This document shows positions 31,838 to 43,719 of a stretch of DNA of 64,000 bases, one piece after another. The position numbers were made by a program, and so were the translations under genes. Position 1 is the stretch's first letter. Every line of letters starts with the position of its first letter. The stretch comes from Magnolia sinica (lineage: Eukaryota; Streptophyta; Magnoliopsida; Magnoliales; Magnoliaceae). Under the pieces are notes generated by a model. It did no database searches. It had not been told where the DNA came from and saw nothing but the letters and a program-made list of their open reading frames with translations. The DNA is taken from assembly GCF_029962835.1 (NCBI RefSeq), contig NC_080586.1:67891501-67955500 (forward strand). The letters run 5' to 3'.

Positions 31838-32428
31838 CGGCAGGTTCCTTTGCTCTATTGTTCTTTTTGGATTTGGTTGGAACGCTGTCTTTTCTTTGAA
31901 TTGCTGTTGAAGGATCAATGACTGTGACAGTATTTTAAACACCTTTGTGTAAATTGTAATCTTAATTGGGTTTTGAGGTCTTAGACGTTTCACATTATTG
32001 TTCTTGACATTCCTTTTTCTAGGGTTTTGGTTTTACTACATGGAAGGAGAACTGATCACCTGCAACTGGTAGTATGGTATTGACTCTCTCTCTCTCTCTC
32101 TCTCTAATGCCTTCAGTATTTTATTTTTTTTAATCTACTTTTGCCCTTGACGGTGATACTTTCAAGGGAAAATGTTTTGGGTGAAGTTGACCTACAGCCA
32201 GTTATAGGTGATCAGTCGTGGAAATCTGATTGCAGATAATGATTAGAAGCTGTAGTACTTCCCTGCATAAAAGATGAAGGTTTTTTAATGGGTGGTTAGA
32301 TAATACTAAGTGAGATGCAGAGTGCCATTTTAGCATACGTTCGAGTGGCTTTTTGAAGTTTGGGTAGATAGTTGCTGGAATTTAGTTTTGTTCTTATTAA
32401 GAGATTCAGATTCAAGGCGTGCGTTATT
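31838..32428 (+). other. SAR1 3' UTR and downstream DNA
   Basis: The T-rich stretch to about 32000 probably holds the 3' UTR, but there is no exact AATAAA signal. A (CT)n microsatellite lies at 32082-32105. Nothing else was recognised. Confidence 0.5.
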
Positions 32429-33025
32429 TAGAGCCTCTTTGGTAGGCGCTAATAGATAATTGGGGTTAACTAAGAGATCTCTCCAGCATTCTCTGAGCAC
32501 TATAAGTTAACGGCGCTCCTAGCTGCACCGGTTCACTTGGATGGGCTAGTTGTCGATCTGAACTGTCCTTTACGTCTAGAACACACTTCATTGCCATTGA
32601 AAAATTGCACTGATTAGATGATCCAATTCATCCTTGATTTGGCCTTTATTTCCTATAGCCATCCTTTTTCCCAACCATGGATGTGATGGTTACGATTGCA
32701 TAAGAAAAATTGATTCTTTAGAATCATAAGCAATCGATGGTGGACGCTAACAAATAGATGGACCAGATTGTTGGTTTGATCTATTTTGTGTAAACCATCT
32801 TGACCGTCTATGTTAAAGGCTATTGATCAGATGATTAGTATTTTTGGATCAATCTGATGTTCCATGGTAGCCTTGGAAATGTGCTTTGGACGTAATGAAC
32901 AATATAGATTGATTGCACTCTGTTCAGATGCAACTAGGATCACTACAACTTACAGTGAAGCACTGGAGCAGTTCTCATTAAAGTAAAATGAGATTAGGCA
33001 TCTATCAAACAGAAGCAGGCAATCA
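32429..33025. mobile_element. Possible MITE with imperfect termini
   Basis: The left end GCCTCTTTGGTAGGCGCTAAT and the right end (minus strand GCTTCTGTTTGATAGATGCCTAAT) are imperfect inverted repeats. Inner blocks CTCCAG..TTC.CTG.G are also inverted. The interior is diverged and non-coding. Confidence 0.5.
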
Positions 33026-33885
33026 GGCTGGAGTTTGAAGCCATTTTCCAGTTTTGGAAAAGATGCATTCTTGTATGCCTCTAATCTCCATCTGGGTCAT
33101 CTTGACAAATATAGCCAACTAGATGATATTGCGAAAAATACATTAAATGATGTTATTGCCAGATATTTTTAATATAGATGGATTTTAAAATATTGCATTG
33201 TACCATGTGCTGGTGCCCACACCAACGTGCTACCATCTAGCTTCTAAGTGCGCACATGTTTCAAATTTTCTAGTGCATGCCTTGTGCCCCACATGTGCCA
33301 CTCTACAGCTTCAAGAACCTCACGTGCCATAATCTAGCTTTAAGTGCCTTGTGTATATTGGTATGTCACATGTTTTACTATCCATCCTTAAGCATTCCAC
33401 ACATGGCATATGCTACGTGTTCTACTATCCATTCTTAAGCATTCCACATGCAGCGTGTGTTAATCCGGCATATATCACGTTTCCAATATATATATTTTTT
33501 TAGTTTTTTGTTTTTTTGGCTAAATAACGAATTTAGAATAATTTGCCAAATGATAAAATTTGGAATAGACCCTAAACTTTTAAGAAAATTTTGTTTAAAA
33601 ACAAACAAGGAAAAAAAACATATTAAGACTCTGAACAAGGTTTCCTGATAAAACAATCTCCCTTCCAATTCTTTCCACGGATCTAAGCAGACCCTTTGAG
33701 GAATTTATTTTATCTACATACTGGTTAAATTTATTTATTCATTTATAATAAATATTTTTAAATATTTTACTTTTCACAAGATTTTTCCAATAATATCCTG
33801 AGAAAACCTTAAATTTTGAAAATCTCCGGAGAAGTTTCAGTCGGAGATATTCGAGAACAAGATCTGTCACTGCGATCTGGTTACT
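33026..33885. other. Intergenic DNA
   Basis: A short direct repeat (ACTATCCAT.CTTAAGCATTCCACA near 33377 and 33421) is the only structure I see. Confidence 0.45.
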
Positions 33886-34084
33886 GTGAGTCTGGAACAT
33901 CCAAACAGCACCCTTATTAGTTCATATTCTTGTCTAATGAGTCTGCCTGATTCCTCATTTTGGTTTTTAATTCATTCTATTCCCATGGAATACATACATA
34001 CAAACATTCATGCATGCAGAAAGATGTGGCCAGATCTCTCAATTATTGATGAATATGCCATGGTCCTATTTTTCCCAAATGTAT

Positions 34085-34180
34085 TATTTGGACAGTTTAA
34101 TTTGAATTACTTGTATGCCACATGTACAATTCAGTGCGTGCGAATCGACCATCTGACTCTGCCAGAGTATCGACGATCGT
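34085..34180. mobile_element. Right-end fragment of the GATACTCTGGCAG MITE family
   Basis: It aligns with the right end of the element at 36088-36472: GTTTAATTTGA.TTA, ATGTACAATT.A, then a CTGCCAGAGTATCGA-type terminus. The left end is not recognised. Confidence 0.5.
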
Positions 34181-35441
34181 CTAAATGCAGAGTCCGCCAG
34201 CCATGGTATTCTGCCACTCTCTGCTATTGAGTGCATATCATGCATGCATACATATATGGGCAGAGAACAAATACATCCCGATGCATTTCAATAAGACGCG
34301 ACGGAATACTTTCCTTTGGATTTGGGCCTTTTTCAATGACGCAAACCGTTTATTTGACATTGTTATAGAACATTTCAATACATTGATTATATAAAAGTTA
34401 CGGTGACCATTCATATTCAAAACAAAAGAGCTTAATTATCAAAGCATTGAAACAATACCAATTGGGAGATTTTATTTGTTTTGTTTCCATCCTACAAAGA
34501 GTGAGATTTGCCATATAAATGGTTTGGATCATCCAAAGATCCAGATTCAAAATCAAAAGCCTCGATAGGTGGTTTTCTCATCATCCATTAAAACAAATCC
34601 CTTGCTTATTAGATCATGACTACTAATCTAATAATCTGATATATTGAAAGTTTAATGGGGATGGAAGAAGGTTAACATTAATCAAATTTCTTTAGCCGTA
34701 CAATTCAACAAATAACCAAGTCTTGCAAATGATACAACCAATGTAATGGATGGTTTTTATAATTTCTCCACTTGATCCTGTCATGCATATCGGATGTATT
34801 GTGTAATTCTGTCACTACACATTCACACCTGTTTCATACTCTAAGCTTAAATATCTCTTTACGCACATTCTCTTGTAACTGTCTGATGCCTAGGGCTTGG
34901 GCCCTTAAAAACACCAGCCCGGGCTTGGGGTCTTGGTCCAGTTGTGGGTCAATGATGAATAAAGCTCACCCCCTTTAGTCATCAAGTGGTGGAGAAAGGG
35001 GCTAGAAAGCTTGATGGGATCGTCGTTTGGAGCTGTTTTCCCAAGTTTGTCCATCCGTTCATCATCCGCTTCACATACATCTATCCATCTTTTCAAATAT
35101 CCACTTCACATCCATCCATCTACTATGAGCCACAACTGATCAATCTTAAGAATATCAGAATCGTTTTGGACACACCCCCTATCAACCGTTAATTACCAAC
35201 CTTAACAGGTGAGGCACACATAATTGAAGAAATGCATCAGCAGGTCTTCTATAGTGGGGCACACATGAATGAAGAAATGGACAGTTGGGAATCACTCACC
35301 GAAGTTCCACTTTCAACGTACACATGCGAGACTGTTATGAGTTGGGCAGCTATAAGGTGGATGGCCCACCTAATTCATGGCTCTCATTCAGACCGGTGTG
35401 AGATCATCCACTCCCAACATTTTCTTGGAAAGAAAAAAACT
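34181..35441. other. Intergenic DNA without recognisable features
   Basis: No coding similarity or repeat structure was found on either strand. Confidence 0.45.
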
Positions 35442-35488
35442 TGATACTCTGGCAGAGTGTGACGGATGATACGCAGGCACTTGGAAAT
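35442..35488. mobile_element. Left-end fragment of the GATACTCTGGCAG MITE family
   Basis: TTGATACTCTGGCAGAGTG then GGATGATACGCAGGCA matches the left terminus at 36088. It is interrupted by the following MITE. Confidence 0.55.
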
Positions 35489-35994
35489 GGAACGGATTCG
35501 GTAACACCGAATTCGGCCAGGCCATCACCGTGGGCCCACCTTGATATATTTTTTGTACATCCATGCCGTCCATCCGTTTTTCCAGCTCATCCTAGGGCTT
35601 GAACCCAAAATTGAAAAAAATCCAAATCCAACGTGGACCACACCACGGTAAACAATGATGATTGAGCGCCCATCATTAAAAACTTCCTAGGGCCCACTAA
35701 TGTTTATTTGCCATCCAACCTGTTGATAAGATCGCACAGGCCTCCATGAAGGGAAAACACAAATATCAGCTTGATCCAAAACTTGTGGCCCACAAGAAGT
35801 TTTAAATGATCAATCACCACTGTTTCCTGTGGTGTGGTCCACCTGAAATTTGGATCTGTTTCATTTTTTGTCTCATGCACTAAAATGATCTGAAAAAGTA
35901 GATTGACGGTGTGGATAAAGCATATAAATCATGGTAGGGCCCACAAAGCACTAGCGACGTCGCTACTGGCAGGGTCAGTATGCAATCCGCGTCC
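35489..35994. mobile_element. MITE of the GGGCCCACCATGATG family, copy 9
   Basis: It has the same internal order as the copies upstream of SAR1: CGTGGGCCCACCTTGATATA, GTGGACCACACCACGG, AACACAAATATCAGCTTGATCC, GGTGTGGTCCACC, and the mirrored end. Termini GGAACGGATT.. and GGACGCGGATT.. are only partly matched, and no target duplication is visible. Confidence 0.8.
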
Positions 35995-36087
35995 GATTCT
36001 TATCATCTGGTCCCTGCTATTGCCCATTACTTTAGAGTCGGTGGCTGCACGGACGATAATATCTACAAACGGAAACCGAGTGAAACT

Positions 36088-36472
36088 TTGATACTCTGGC
36101 AGAATGCGATGGATGATACACTGGCATTTAAAAATTTCCTAGAAATTGGATAGCATTCAAGTCAAATAAACGTTCAAGATCACGGTTCTAGTTTGGATGT
36201 ATCATAAACCAAAATTTGCTCTTGTTTGATTATCTCGGATTGGCGGAAATTTAAGGACGGTTACAATGAAAAAATCCAATGGTCCTATTTCAACAGTCAA
36301 GTGTTCACGAATCAGAAGTTATAATTATTCAATTAATCTGATTTTCGGATCAGTGTCTTGAAAGAATGGGTTCCATAATTTAGACGGTTTAATTTGATTT
36401 AATGCATGCCTCGTGTACAATTTATGAGTGCCTGCGTATCAAGCGTCATAAGCTTCCTGAGTATCGTATAGC
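36088..36472. mobile_element. MITE with GATACTCTGGCAG-type termini
   Basis: The left end TGATACTCTGGCAGAATGCG then TGATACACTGGCA and the right end (minus strand CGATACTCAGGAAGC then TTGATACGCAGGCA) are about 45-bp imperfect inverted repeats. It is about 385 bp long and non-coding. Confidence 0.65.
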
Positions 36473-36842
36473 TTACCATGTGATAAATACACCCATCTTG
36501 TATCGTTTCTATTACTAAAAGCTGAAACGATGGAGTATTGATAAAAAGAAGTGGGTGGAAATAGTTAGGAAATTGAATGATAAAACCAGCGTGGACGTCA
36601 GGGTACGGATTCCAAAATATTCTCTAGGAGAGGTTGGATCGCCCATGTACCGCATCGCCACCTTACACGTGGAACGTCTCTAGCCGTTGATCTGGTGGCC
36701 ACCATGAGAAGGGGCTACATTAGAAAATAACAGAGGGATCTATCACGTTGTGATCAGAAAATCGACGGTTCAAAGAAATTAAGTGGACAACAGACGTCCA
36801 GCAACCTCTGCTGGACGACTGTTCATACTTACGTGTGAGGGG

Positions 36843-36847
36843 ATCCT
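36843..36847. repeat. Target site duplication, left
   Basis: ATCCT, identical to 43288-43292. Confidence 0.9.
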
Positions 36848-37823
36848 TGTTGGAATATTTAGTTGAATTAAATAGACTATAAAAATTCGAGAACCTAAAA
36901 AGGAAAATAAATTTTGAGAAAGAAGAACTTATTGAATGAGTCGAGGCGTGACTGAGTCACTCGGCTTGAAATCGAATTTGCTCTCCTTGGACAGCGTCCC
37001 AAGTGCAACAGGTTTCCAGAGCAATCGACCTTCAGGATACAACGACTATGACCCAGTCCCAGCGGTGCACTCACTGTACACGGGCTCGAACCACTTGCAG
37101 TTTAATCCGAAAGTGCTGAGTTGACTCAGCGATGAACTCAGTAGAAAAATGCTTAAAACCGAATATCAGAGAGCGTTTTATAAGAGAAGAATTTTTCGTA
37201 TATTTGAAACTGGAATCGGTTGTCTTTATATAGACTCCGAAGTGGTGCATAAGCACCCTTTTCAAAAGGTTAGGTCCGTTGGGTTTAAACCCAACAGAGG
37301 CGACCAACTGAAAGGGACGCATCTCTCTGGTTTAAAACGAAAAGGCGCAAGTGCGATTACACTCCCTCACATATAGTCCTGCGAGTACCCATACACACAC
37401 CCAGGCGAGTACACACACACCGCACCCGCACCCGCTCTCGCACTCGCACCCGCACCCACGCCCATGCCCAGCCCAGCCCAGCCCGTCCCGTCGCGTCGCG
37501 CACGCGCACACGGACACGGACTCGAACTCAGCTCGGCTCGGCATGGCACGGCTCGGCTCGGGGCGCGCGCGCGTGTGTAGTTAATGGCATAAATTAGAGC
37601 TATTGGCATAGCCCCCCCCACAGGACCAAATTCACATGCCCCCTGAAAGGGGCTCAAGCCCTAGGCAAAAAGACTATCTTATATACAAGATATTTTACTA
37701 TGTCAAATCCGATGTGGGATAAAACCCACAAATCAAAAGTACTACAACTTTTAAAAAATGGAGGAAAATTACCGAAAATTTAAAAATTCAAATTTTAATA
37801 CTATTTTAAAACAAAATATAACA
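36848..37823 (-). repeat. Copia 3' LTR
   Basis: It starts TGTTGGAATATTTAG and ends ATATAACA in plus orientation. It contains a long C/G-rich simple-sequence tract (37385-37580) with CACACAC, GCACCCGCA and CGGCTCGG units. On the element strand a purine run (GTGGGGGA) sits just before it, as a polypurine tract should. Confidence 0.93.
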
Positions 37824-38324
37824 ATCCCCCACGTGTTTTAAAATAAAACCCTTTCGGATTAAAGCGTAATAGTTGTACAATGGTGCCGGTGTCACCATAG
37901 ACTTGAACCGACATTAGAGTAAGCAAGACAGGTCTACAAGAATTAGGTGACATCATAGTCTTGAACCTGAATCCTTTTAATGTAGATCGCAAGTATATGC
38001 CACTCACACAACTCTTCCTCTGCAAGTGATTCTGCGGTTCGGTGCGTTTCGGTCATACACCATTATCTGAATTTCATGAGTGCTCTAGAGAATTTGCCTA
38101 GATTCTCATAGGAAGCGGTCTCCACCTCCACACCCATATAGGTGAATTCCATCAAGTGTATGCAGCAACTGTATACACCACCAAATATATGGCTATGGAT
38201 TCATTAAGAGTTCTAACAACTCATCCTTCTACGTTGCTGCTCGTACTGTACACCATAGAAGGGGCTCATACAACTCAGTGCAATCGTCTACCTCGTGTCT
38301 TGTTGTTTACCCATTGAACCTATC
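37824..38324 (-). other. Copia 3' untranslated region
   Basis: About 500 bp between the pol stop and the 3' LTR, non-coding, ending in the polypurine tract beside the LTR. Confidence 0.75.
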
Positions 38325-39860
38325 TCATGGGATCTCCACTTGTATAGGTTGGGTTGCCGACACTGGCAGCTCATATATTAGGCTCAGCCCCATTCCCTTC
38401 GATGTATCATTAACTAACCTTTTAGATAGTCCTTTGGTCAGAGGATCTGCTAGATTCTTTTCTGACCTCACAAAGTCAATAGATATGACTCCATCACGCA
38501 ACATATGTTTCACTATGTTGTGTCTGAGTCTAATATGCCTGCTCTTTCCATTATATTTTTTACTCTTTGCTTTCGCTATAGCTGCTTGACAGTCACAATG
38601 AATAGATACGGCCGATACAGGTTTTGGCCACAATGGTATATCAGCTAAGAGATTTCTAAGCCACTCGGCTTCTGATCCAGCCTTTTCTAAGGCAATAAGC
38701 TCGGATTCCATAGTAGACCGAGCGATACATGTCTGCTTGGTAGACTTCCAAGAGACTGCTCCTCCACCTAAAGTGAAGACATATCCACTCGTGGATTTTG
38801 TCTCATCTGAATCACTAATCCAGTTAGCATCACTGTATCCTTCTAATACAGCAGGAAAACCATTATAATGTAAACCATAGGCTATACTGCCTTTTAGGTA
38901 TCTCAAAATTCTAAACAAAGCATTCCAATGCTCTTTTCCAGGGTTATGTGTATATCTACTTAGCCTTCCTACTGCAAAAGCTATGTCTGTTCTAGTGCAG
39001 TTTGTTAGATACATAAGGCTACCAATTATTCTGGAATACTCTAATTGAGACACGCTATTTTCTGTATTCTTCATGAGAGTCACACTATAATCATAAGGAG
39101 TACTGACAGGTAAACAGTCAAAATGGTTAAACTTTCTCAATATCTTCTCAATGTAATGAGATTGAAATAATATAATAACACCATTTTTTCTGGTTACTTC
39201 AATACCCAAGATTACACTAGCCTCTCCTAAGTCTTTCATGTCAAACTTAGATGACAAGAATTTCTTAGTTGTATTAACTAATTTAATATTAGTTCCAAAA
39301 ATAAGCATGTCATCAACATAAAGGCATATAATAACATAATCATTTCCAGAAATTTTACTATATACACATCTATCTACATCATTTATATGATAACCATTTG
39401 ATTTTAAAACACCATCAAATTTTTCATGCCATTGTTTAGGAGCCTGTTTTAAACCATATAATGATTTAATTAGTCTACATACTTTATTTTCTTTTCCTGA
39501 TATCTTATAACCCTCAGGTTGTTCCATATATATTTCTTCTTCTAAGTCTCCATTTAGGAAAGCTGTCTTAATGTCCATATGGTGTTTACTATATACACAT
39601 CTATCTACATCATTTATATGATAACCATTTGTTGTAATTCTAGTTACAGGAGAGTATGTATCAAAGTAATCTATTCCTTCTTTTTGTCTAAAGCCTTTCG
39701 CTACCAACCTAGCTTTAAACTTATCAATAGTCCCATCTGGTTTTAGTTTCTTTCTAAACACCCATTTACAACCTATTGGTTTATTTCCAGGTGGTACGTT
39801 TACAATTTTCCAAGTGTTATTAGATATAATAGATTCTAACTCATCATTTATTGCTTCATT
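38325..39860 (-). pseudogene. Copia pol: reverse transcriptase and RNase H
   Basis: The frame from the stop at 39861 to the natural stop at 38325 carries [46 protein letters not shown], the catalytic YVDDMLIFG, and RNase H ([55 protein letters not shown]). RNase H looks intact. In reverse transcriptase the segment between RIT and [10 protein letters not shown], normally like SIRVLIALAA, is replaced by [18 protein letters not shown]. That is a copy of sequence found 77 codons further on, and the replacement keeps the length. The enzyme should be inactive. Confidence 0.92.
39354..39631. repeat. Exact 47-bp direct repeat inside Copia reverse transcriptase
   Basis: 39354-39400 and 39585-39631 are identical (TTTACTATATACACATCTAT ... 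CCATTTG), offset by 231 bp, a multiple of three. The copy at 39354 is in its expected place, and the one at 39585 is the intruder. Confidence 0.95.
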
Positions 39861-41402
39861 TTAGAAGGTTGCATCTGGAGAGTTAATTGCTTCTATATAG
39901 GTTGTAGGATCATCTTCTACTAAGAAAGTGAAAAAACCATCTCCTAGGTTAGTTTCTCTTCTAACCCTAGTACTTTTTCTTGGTTGTATCTCTTCTACTA
40001 CTTTCTCGTATGCATTTTTACTAGTAGATACAATATTTGATTCATTGACTTCCTTTATTCCTATAGATTTAGATTTCATAGGGAATATGTTCTCAAAGAA
40101 CTCTGCATCCCTAGCTTCTATAATTGTATTAGGATATAGAATATTATCCTTAGTTTTTAAAACTAGAAATCTATAGGCCGCACTATTTTGTGCGTAACCT
40201 ATAAATACACAGTCTGTCGTTTTTGGACCTAACTTTCTTTTCTTAGTTTCAGGTAATCCTACTTTAGCAAGACACCCCCACACTTTAATATATTTGTAAC
40301 TAGGAACATGATTCTTCCATAGTTCATATGGTTTTTGTTTAGAAGATTTAGAAGGAATCCTATTTAAAATATAACAAGCAGATAGAATTGTTTCTCCCCA
40401 CATATTTGAGGGTAAGCCTGAACTATTTAACATAGCATTCATCATCTCTTTTAGAGTTCTATTCTTACGTTCTGTTATTCCATTCTGTTTTGGTGTATAA
40501 GGAGCTGCAGTTTCATGAACTATTCCATTCTTTTCACATAATTCTCTAAATTGAGAAGATTCATATTCACCTCCTCTATCTGTTCTAAGTCTTTTAATTT
40601 TTATATTTAACTGATTTTCAACTTCAATTTTATATTTAGAAAAAGCATCTAAAGCTTCATCTTTGTTCCTTAACAGATAAACTCTAGTGAACCTAGAGTA
40701 ATCATCTACAAAAGTTATATAATATCTTTTTCCACCTCTAGACATGTGATTTCTAAAATCACCTGAGTCACTGTGTATTAACTCTAATAGAACAGATGAT
40801 CTTTCTATTTGTTTAAAGGGTTTTCTAATGAATTTTGATTCGACACATGTTTCACATTTGTCAAATTCGTCATTAGATATATTAGATAATAAACCTGATC
40901 TTTTCATTTTCTTCAAAGATATTATATTCACATGACCTAATCTACTATTCCATAGATAAAAAAGTTTAACGATATAAACAAAACTGAAAGTCTTCTTATT
41001 ATTATCTTTGGATACATTTATAATGAATAAACCATTGCTATAGTACCCCTTACCAACAAAAGTTCCATTCTTAGTCATTACAAGCTTATCTGAATCAAAT
41101 ACTAACTTAACACCAGCCTTATTGAGGAGTGAACCAGAGACCAAGTTTCTTCTAATGTCGGGCACATGTAGGACATCATTCAACATTAGAGTCTTTCCAG
41201 AAGTGAGTTTCAGAAGTACTTTCCCTTTCCCTACAACTGGAGACGTTCTAGCATTACCCATGAACACCTGTTCATCATCTCCTGATATTTGGTAGGAGGT
41301 AAACATGCTACGATCCTTGCACACGTGCCTAGTTGCACCAGTGTCTAGTACCCACTCCAAGTTGTTTACAAGGAAGACTTCTGACACCACAGCTACTATC
41401 AT
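39861..41402 (-). pseudogene. Copia pol: protease and integrase
   Basis: This 513-codon open stretch holds protease WVLDTGATRH (DTGA at residues 20-23), the pre-integrase zinc segment (WNSRLGHVN then CETCVESK), and the integrase core. The core has its first Asp in HSDSGDF, the second in RTDRGGEYES and the Glu in PKQNGITERKNRTL. All three integrase catalytic residues and the protease Asp are kept. It is in frame with the zinc knuckles and gag upstream and with reverse transcriptase downstream, separated from the latter by a TAA at 39861-39863. Confidence 0.92.
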
Positions 41403-42260
41403 GTCAGACTCATTGCCTGTTTCTGTAAGATTAGCCTGCGGCTTATCTTTGTTTTTCTTAAGCCTGCAGGTTTTGACATGATGCCCAGGCTTTCCACAGT
41501 TGTAGCAGTTTCCCTTTTTCTTGAATTGATTGTTTGCATTCTTCTTTTTGAGCCTGCATTCATTTGCATAATGTCCAGGTTTGCCACAGTTATGACAGTT
41601 GCCCTTTTTCTTATCATTTGCCCGACTTGATTACACAAGATTCGCCTTTGAATCTATCTCATTTTTATTTTCTTTTTGGTCCCTGATTCTATTGGCCTCC
41701 TCTATTCGTATGTGTACGATAGTGGTTTCCAAAGAAACACTGTTCTTTTTATGTTTCATTCTATTCTTATATTCTTTCCAGGAGGGCGGTAACTTTTCTA
41801 TTAGTGCTCCTGAAAGAAACACTTCATCCAACTTAATTCCTTCTATCGATAGTTCATGAACTAAACTTTGAAAATCATGAATCTGATTTGTGACAGGTAT
41901 ATCGTCTGTCATTTCATAATGAAGGAAATTGGCAATTGCATGTTTCTTAGCGCCTGCATCTTCTAATATGTATTTCTTTTCCAAAGCAGTCCATATGTCT
42001 TTAGCAGACACGTAAGAAGCATACACGTCATATAGTTCGTTGGATAAAGAATTTAGAATATAATTTTTACAATTATTTTCATCTGTTACTTGAGTTTGAT
42101 TTGCTGGATCTATAGTAAATGATTAAGATAATATGTATAAAACTTTCAGGGTGGTCAGAGCGAACATCAGTTTCTGTTTCCACCATTTAAATGATCGTCC
42201 AGCGAACGGTTCGATTTTGGCTAACTCAGTAGAAGCATTTACTGTTACTATAGCTATAAT
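41403..42260 (-). pseudogene. Copia gag with two zinc knuckles
   Basis: The frame runs from about 42260 and includes AKIEPFAGRSFKWWKQKLMFAL, AKDIWTALEKKYILEDAGAKK, FLSGALIEKLPPSWKEYKNRMKH, then two CCHC knuckles (CHNCGKPGHYANEC near 41570 and CYNCGKPGHHVKTC near 41490). In-frame TAA codons at 42123-42125 and 41631-41633 break it. The expected initiator ATG near the 5' end is not visible. The nucleocapsid part would bind element RNA. Confidence 0.88.
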
Positions 42261-42290
42261 GTATGTAATTCAACAATTCGATTTCAAGAT

Positions 42291-43287
42291 TGCTGGAATA
42301 TTTAGTTGAATTAAATAGACTATAAAAATTCGAGAACCAAAAAAGGAAAATAAATTTTGAGAAAGAAGAATTTATTGAATGAGTCGAGGCGTGACTGAGT
42401 CACTCGGCTTGAAATCGAATTTGCTCTCCTTGGACAGCGTCCCAAGTGCAACAGGTTTCCAGAGCAATCGACCTTCAGGATACAACGACTATGACCCGGT
42501 CCCAGCGGTGCACTCACTGTACACGGGCTCGAACCACTTGTAGTTTAATCCGAAAGTGCTGAGTTGACTCAGCGATGAACTCAGTAGAAAAATGCTTAAA
42601 ACCGAATATCAGAGAGCGTTTTATAAGAGAAGAATTTTTCGTATATTTGAAACTAGAATCGGTTGTTTTTATATAGACTCTGAAGTGGTGCATAAGCACC
42701 CTTTTCAAAAGGTTAGGTCCGTTGGGTTTAAACCCAACAGAGGCGACCAACCGGAAGGGACGCATCTCTCTGGTTTAAAACGAAAAGGCGTAAGTGCGAG
42801 TACACTCCCGCACATATAGTCCTACGAGTACCCATACACACACCCAGGCGAGTACACACACACCGCACCCGCACCCGCACTCGCACTCGCACCCACGCCC
42901 ATGCCCAGCCCAGCCCGTCCCGTCCCGTCCCATCGCGTCGCGCACGCGCACACGGACACGGACTCGGACTCGAACTCGGACTCGGACTCGGCTCGGCTCG
43001 GCTCGGCACGGCTCAGCTCGGCTCAGCGCGCGCGCGCGTGTGTAGTTAATGGCATAAATTAGAGCTATTGGCATAGCCTCCCCACAGGACCAAATTCACA
43101 TGCCCCCTGAAAGGGGCTCAAGCCCTAGGTAAAAAGACTATCTTATATACAAGATATTTTACTATGTCAAATCCGATGTGGGATAAAACTCACAAATCAA
43201 AAGTACTACAACTTTTAAAAAATGGAGGGAAATTACCGAAAATTTGAAAATTCAAATTTTAATACTATTTTAAAACAAAATATAACA
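42291..43287 (-). repeat. Copia 5' LTR
   Basis: The partner of 36848-37823, with the same TG/CA ends and the same simple-sequence tract (about 42838-43040), slightly longer here. No TGGTATCAGAGC-like primer site follows it. Gag similarity begins only about 40 bp away. Confidence 0.93.
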
Positions 43288-43292
43288 ATCCT
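43288..43292. repeat. Target site duplication, right
   Basis: ATCCT, identical to 36843-36847. Confidence 0.9.
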
Positions 43293-43719
43293 TACTCTTG
43301 GTGGTAGATTCTCAGGAGTTTCAAGGGTTCGAGTATCCATGGGTGGTGAAATTCCACCCAGCGTGAGTGTGTGGGGGTGTGTGTGCGTGTGTAAATAATA
43401 ACTAAAAAAAAAAAAACTAACGTGTGGGGTGTGTAGTAACATGCTAACGAATAATAATATTAACGTAAGGTATGTGCAGTATGTTTTAGTTGTCATGGGA
43501 GAGCTTGGATGGCATTAATATATATATCATGGTGGGCCCACACAACCCAAACTTATGTTAATCATGTATAACTACGGTTGTTAAATCACCTAAGTTTTCG
43601 GCCATGGCCTAATTAAGTTAGTGGGCCCATATTAGAAATTCTAATTGTATTATACATGTGCCATTTGTATACAAGAGATGATGATTAATTGTCCAATCAT
43701 GAAAAACTCGGGTTGGATT
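43293..43719. other. DNA between two Copia elements
   Basis: It contains a degenerate (GT)n tract near 43365-43393 and a GGTGGGCCCACACAA fragment that recalls the local MITE family. No gene was seen. Confidence 0.45.

Larger units (their letters stand above)
36848..43287 (-). mobile_element. Complete Ty1/Copia LTR retrotransposon
   Basis: LTRs of 976 bp (36848-37823) and 997 bp (42291-43287), each running TG to CA, flank one gag-pol frame on the minus strand. ATCCT is duplicated on both sides (36843-36847 and 43288-43292). By eye the LTRs differ at roughly 2-3% outside their simple-sequence part, so the insertion is fairly recent. Protease, integrase, reverse transcriptase and RNase H come in Copia order. 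Three stops and an odd replacement in reverse transcriptase make it non-autonomous. Confidence 0.95.

Noticed and set aside
31634-31993. 119-codon minus-strand frame over SAR1 exon 3
   Set aside because: It is antisense to a conserved SAR1 exon and has no family likeness.
37332-37657. Several Arg/Pro/His/Thr-rich frames on both strands
   Set aside because: They read through the simple-sequence tract of the Copia LTR and recur in the other LTR.
38278-38589. 103-codon hydrophobic plus-strand frame
   Set aside because: It is the complement of the Copia RNase H end.
41399-41638. 79-codon frame rich in Arg and Thr on the minus strand
   Set aside because: It is the wrong frame over the Copia zinc knuckles. 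The true frame gives two CCHC motifs.
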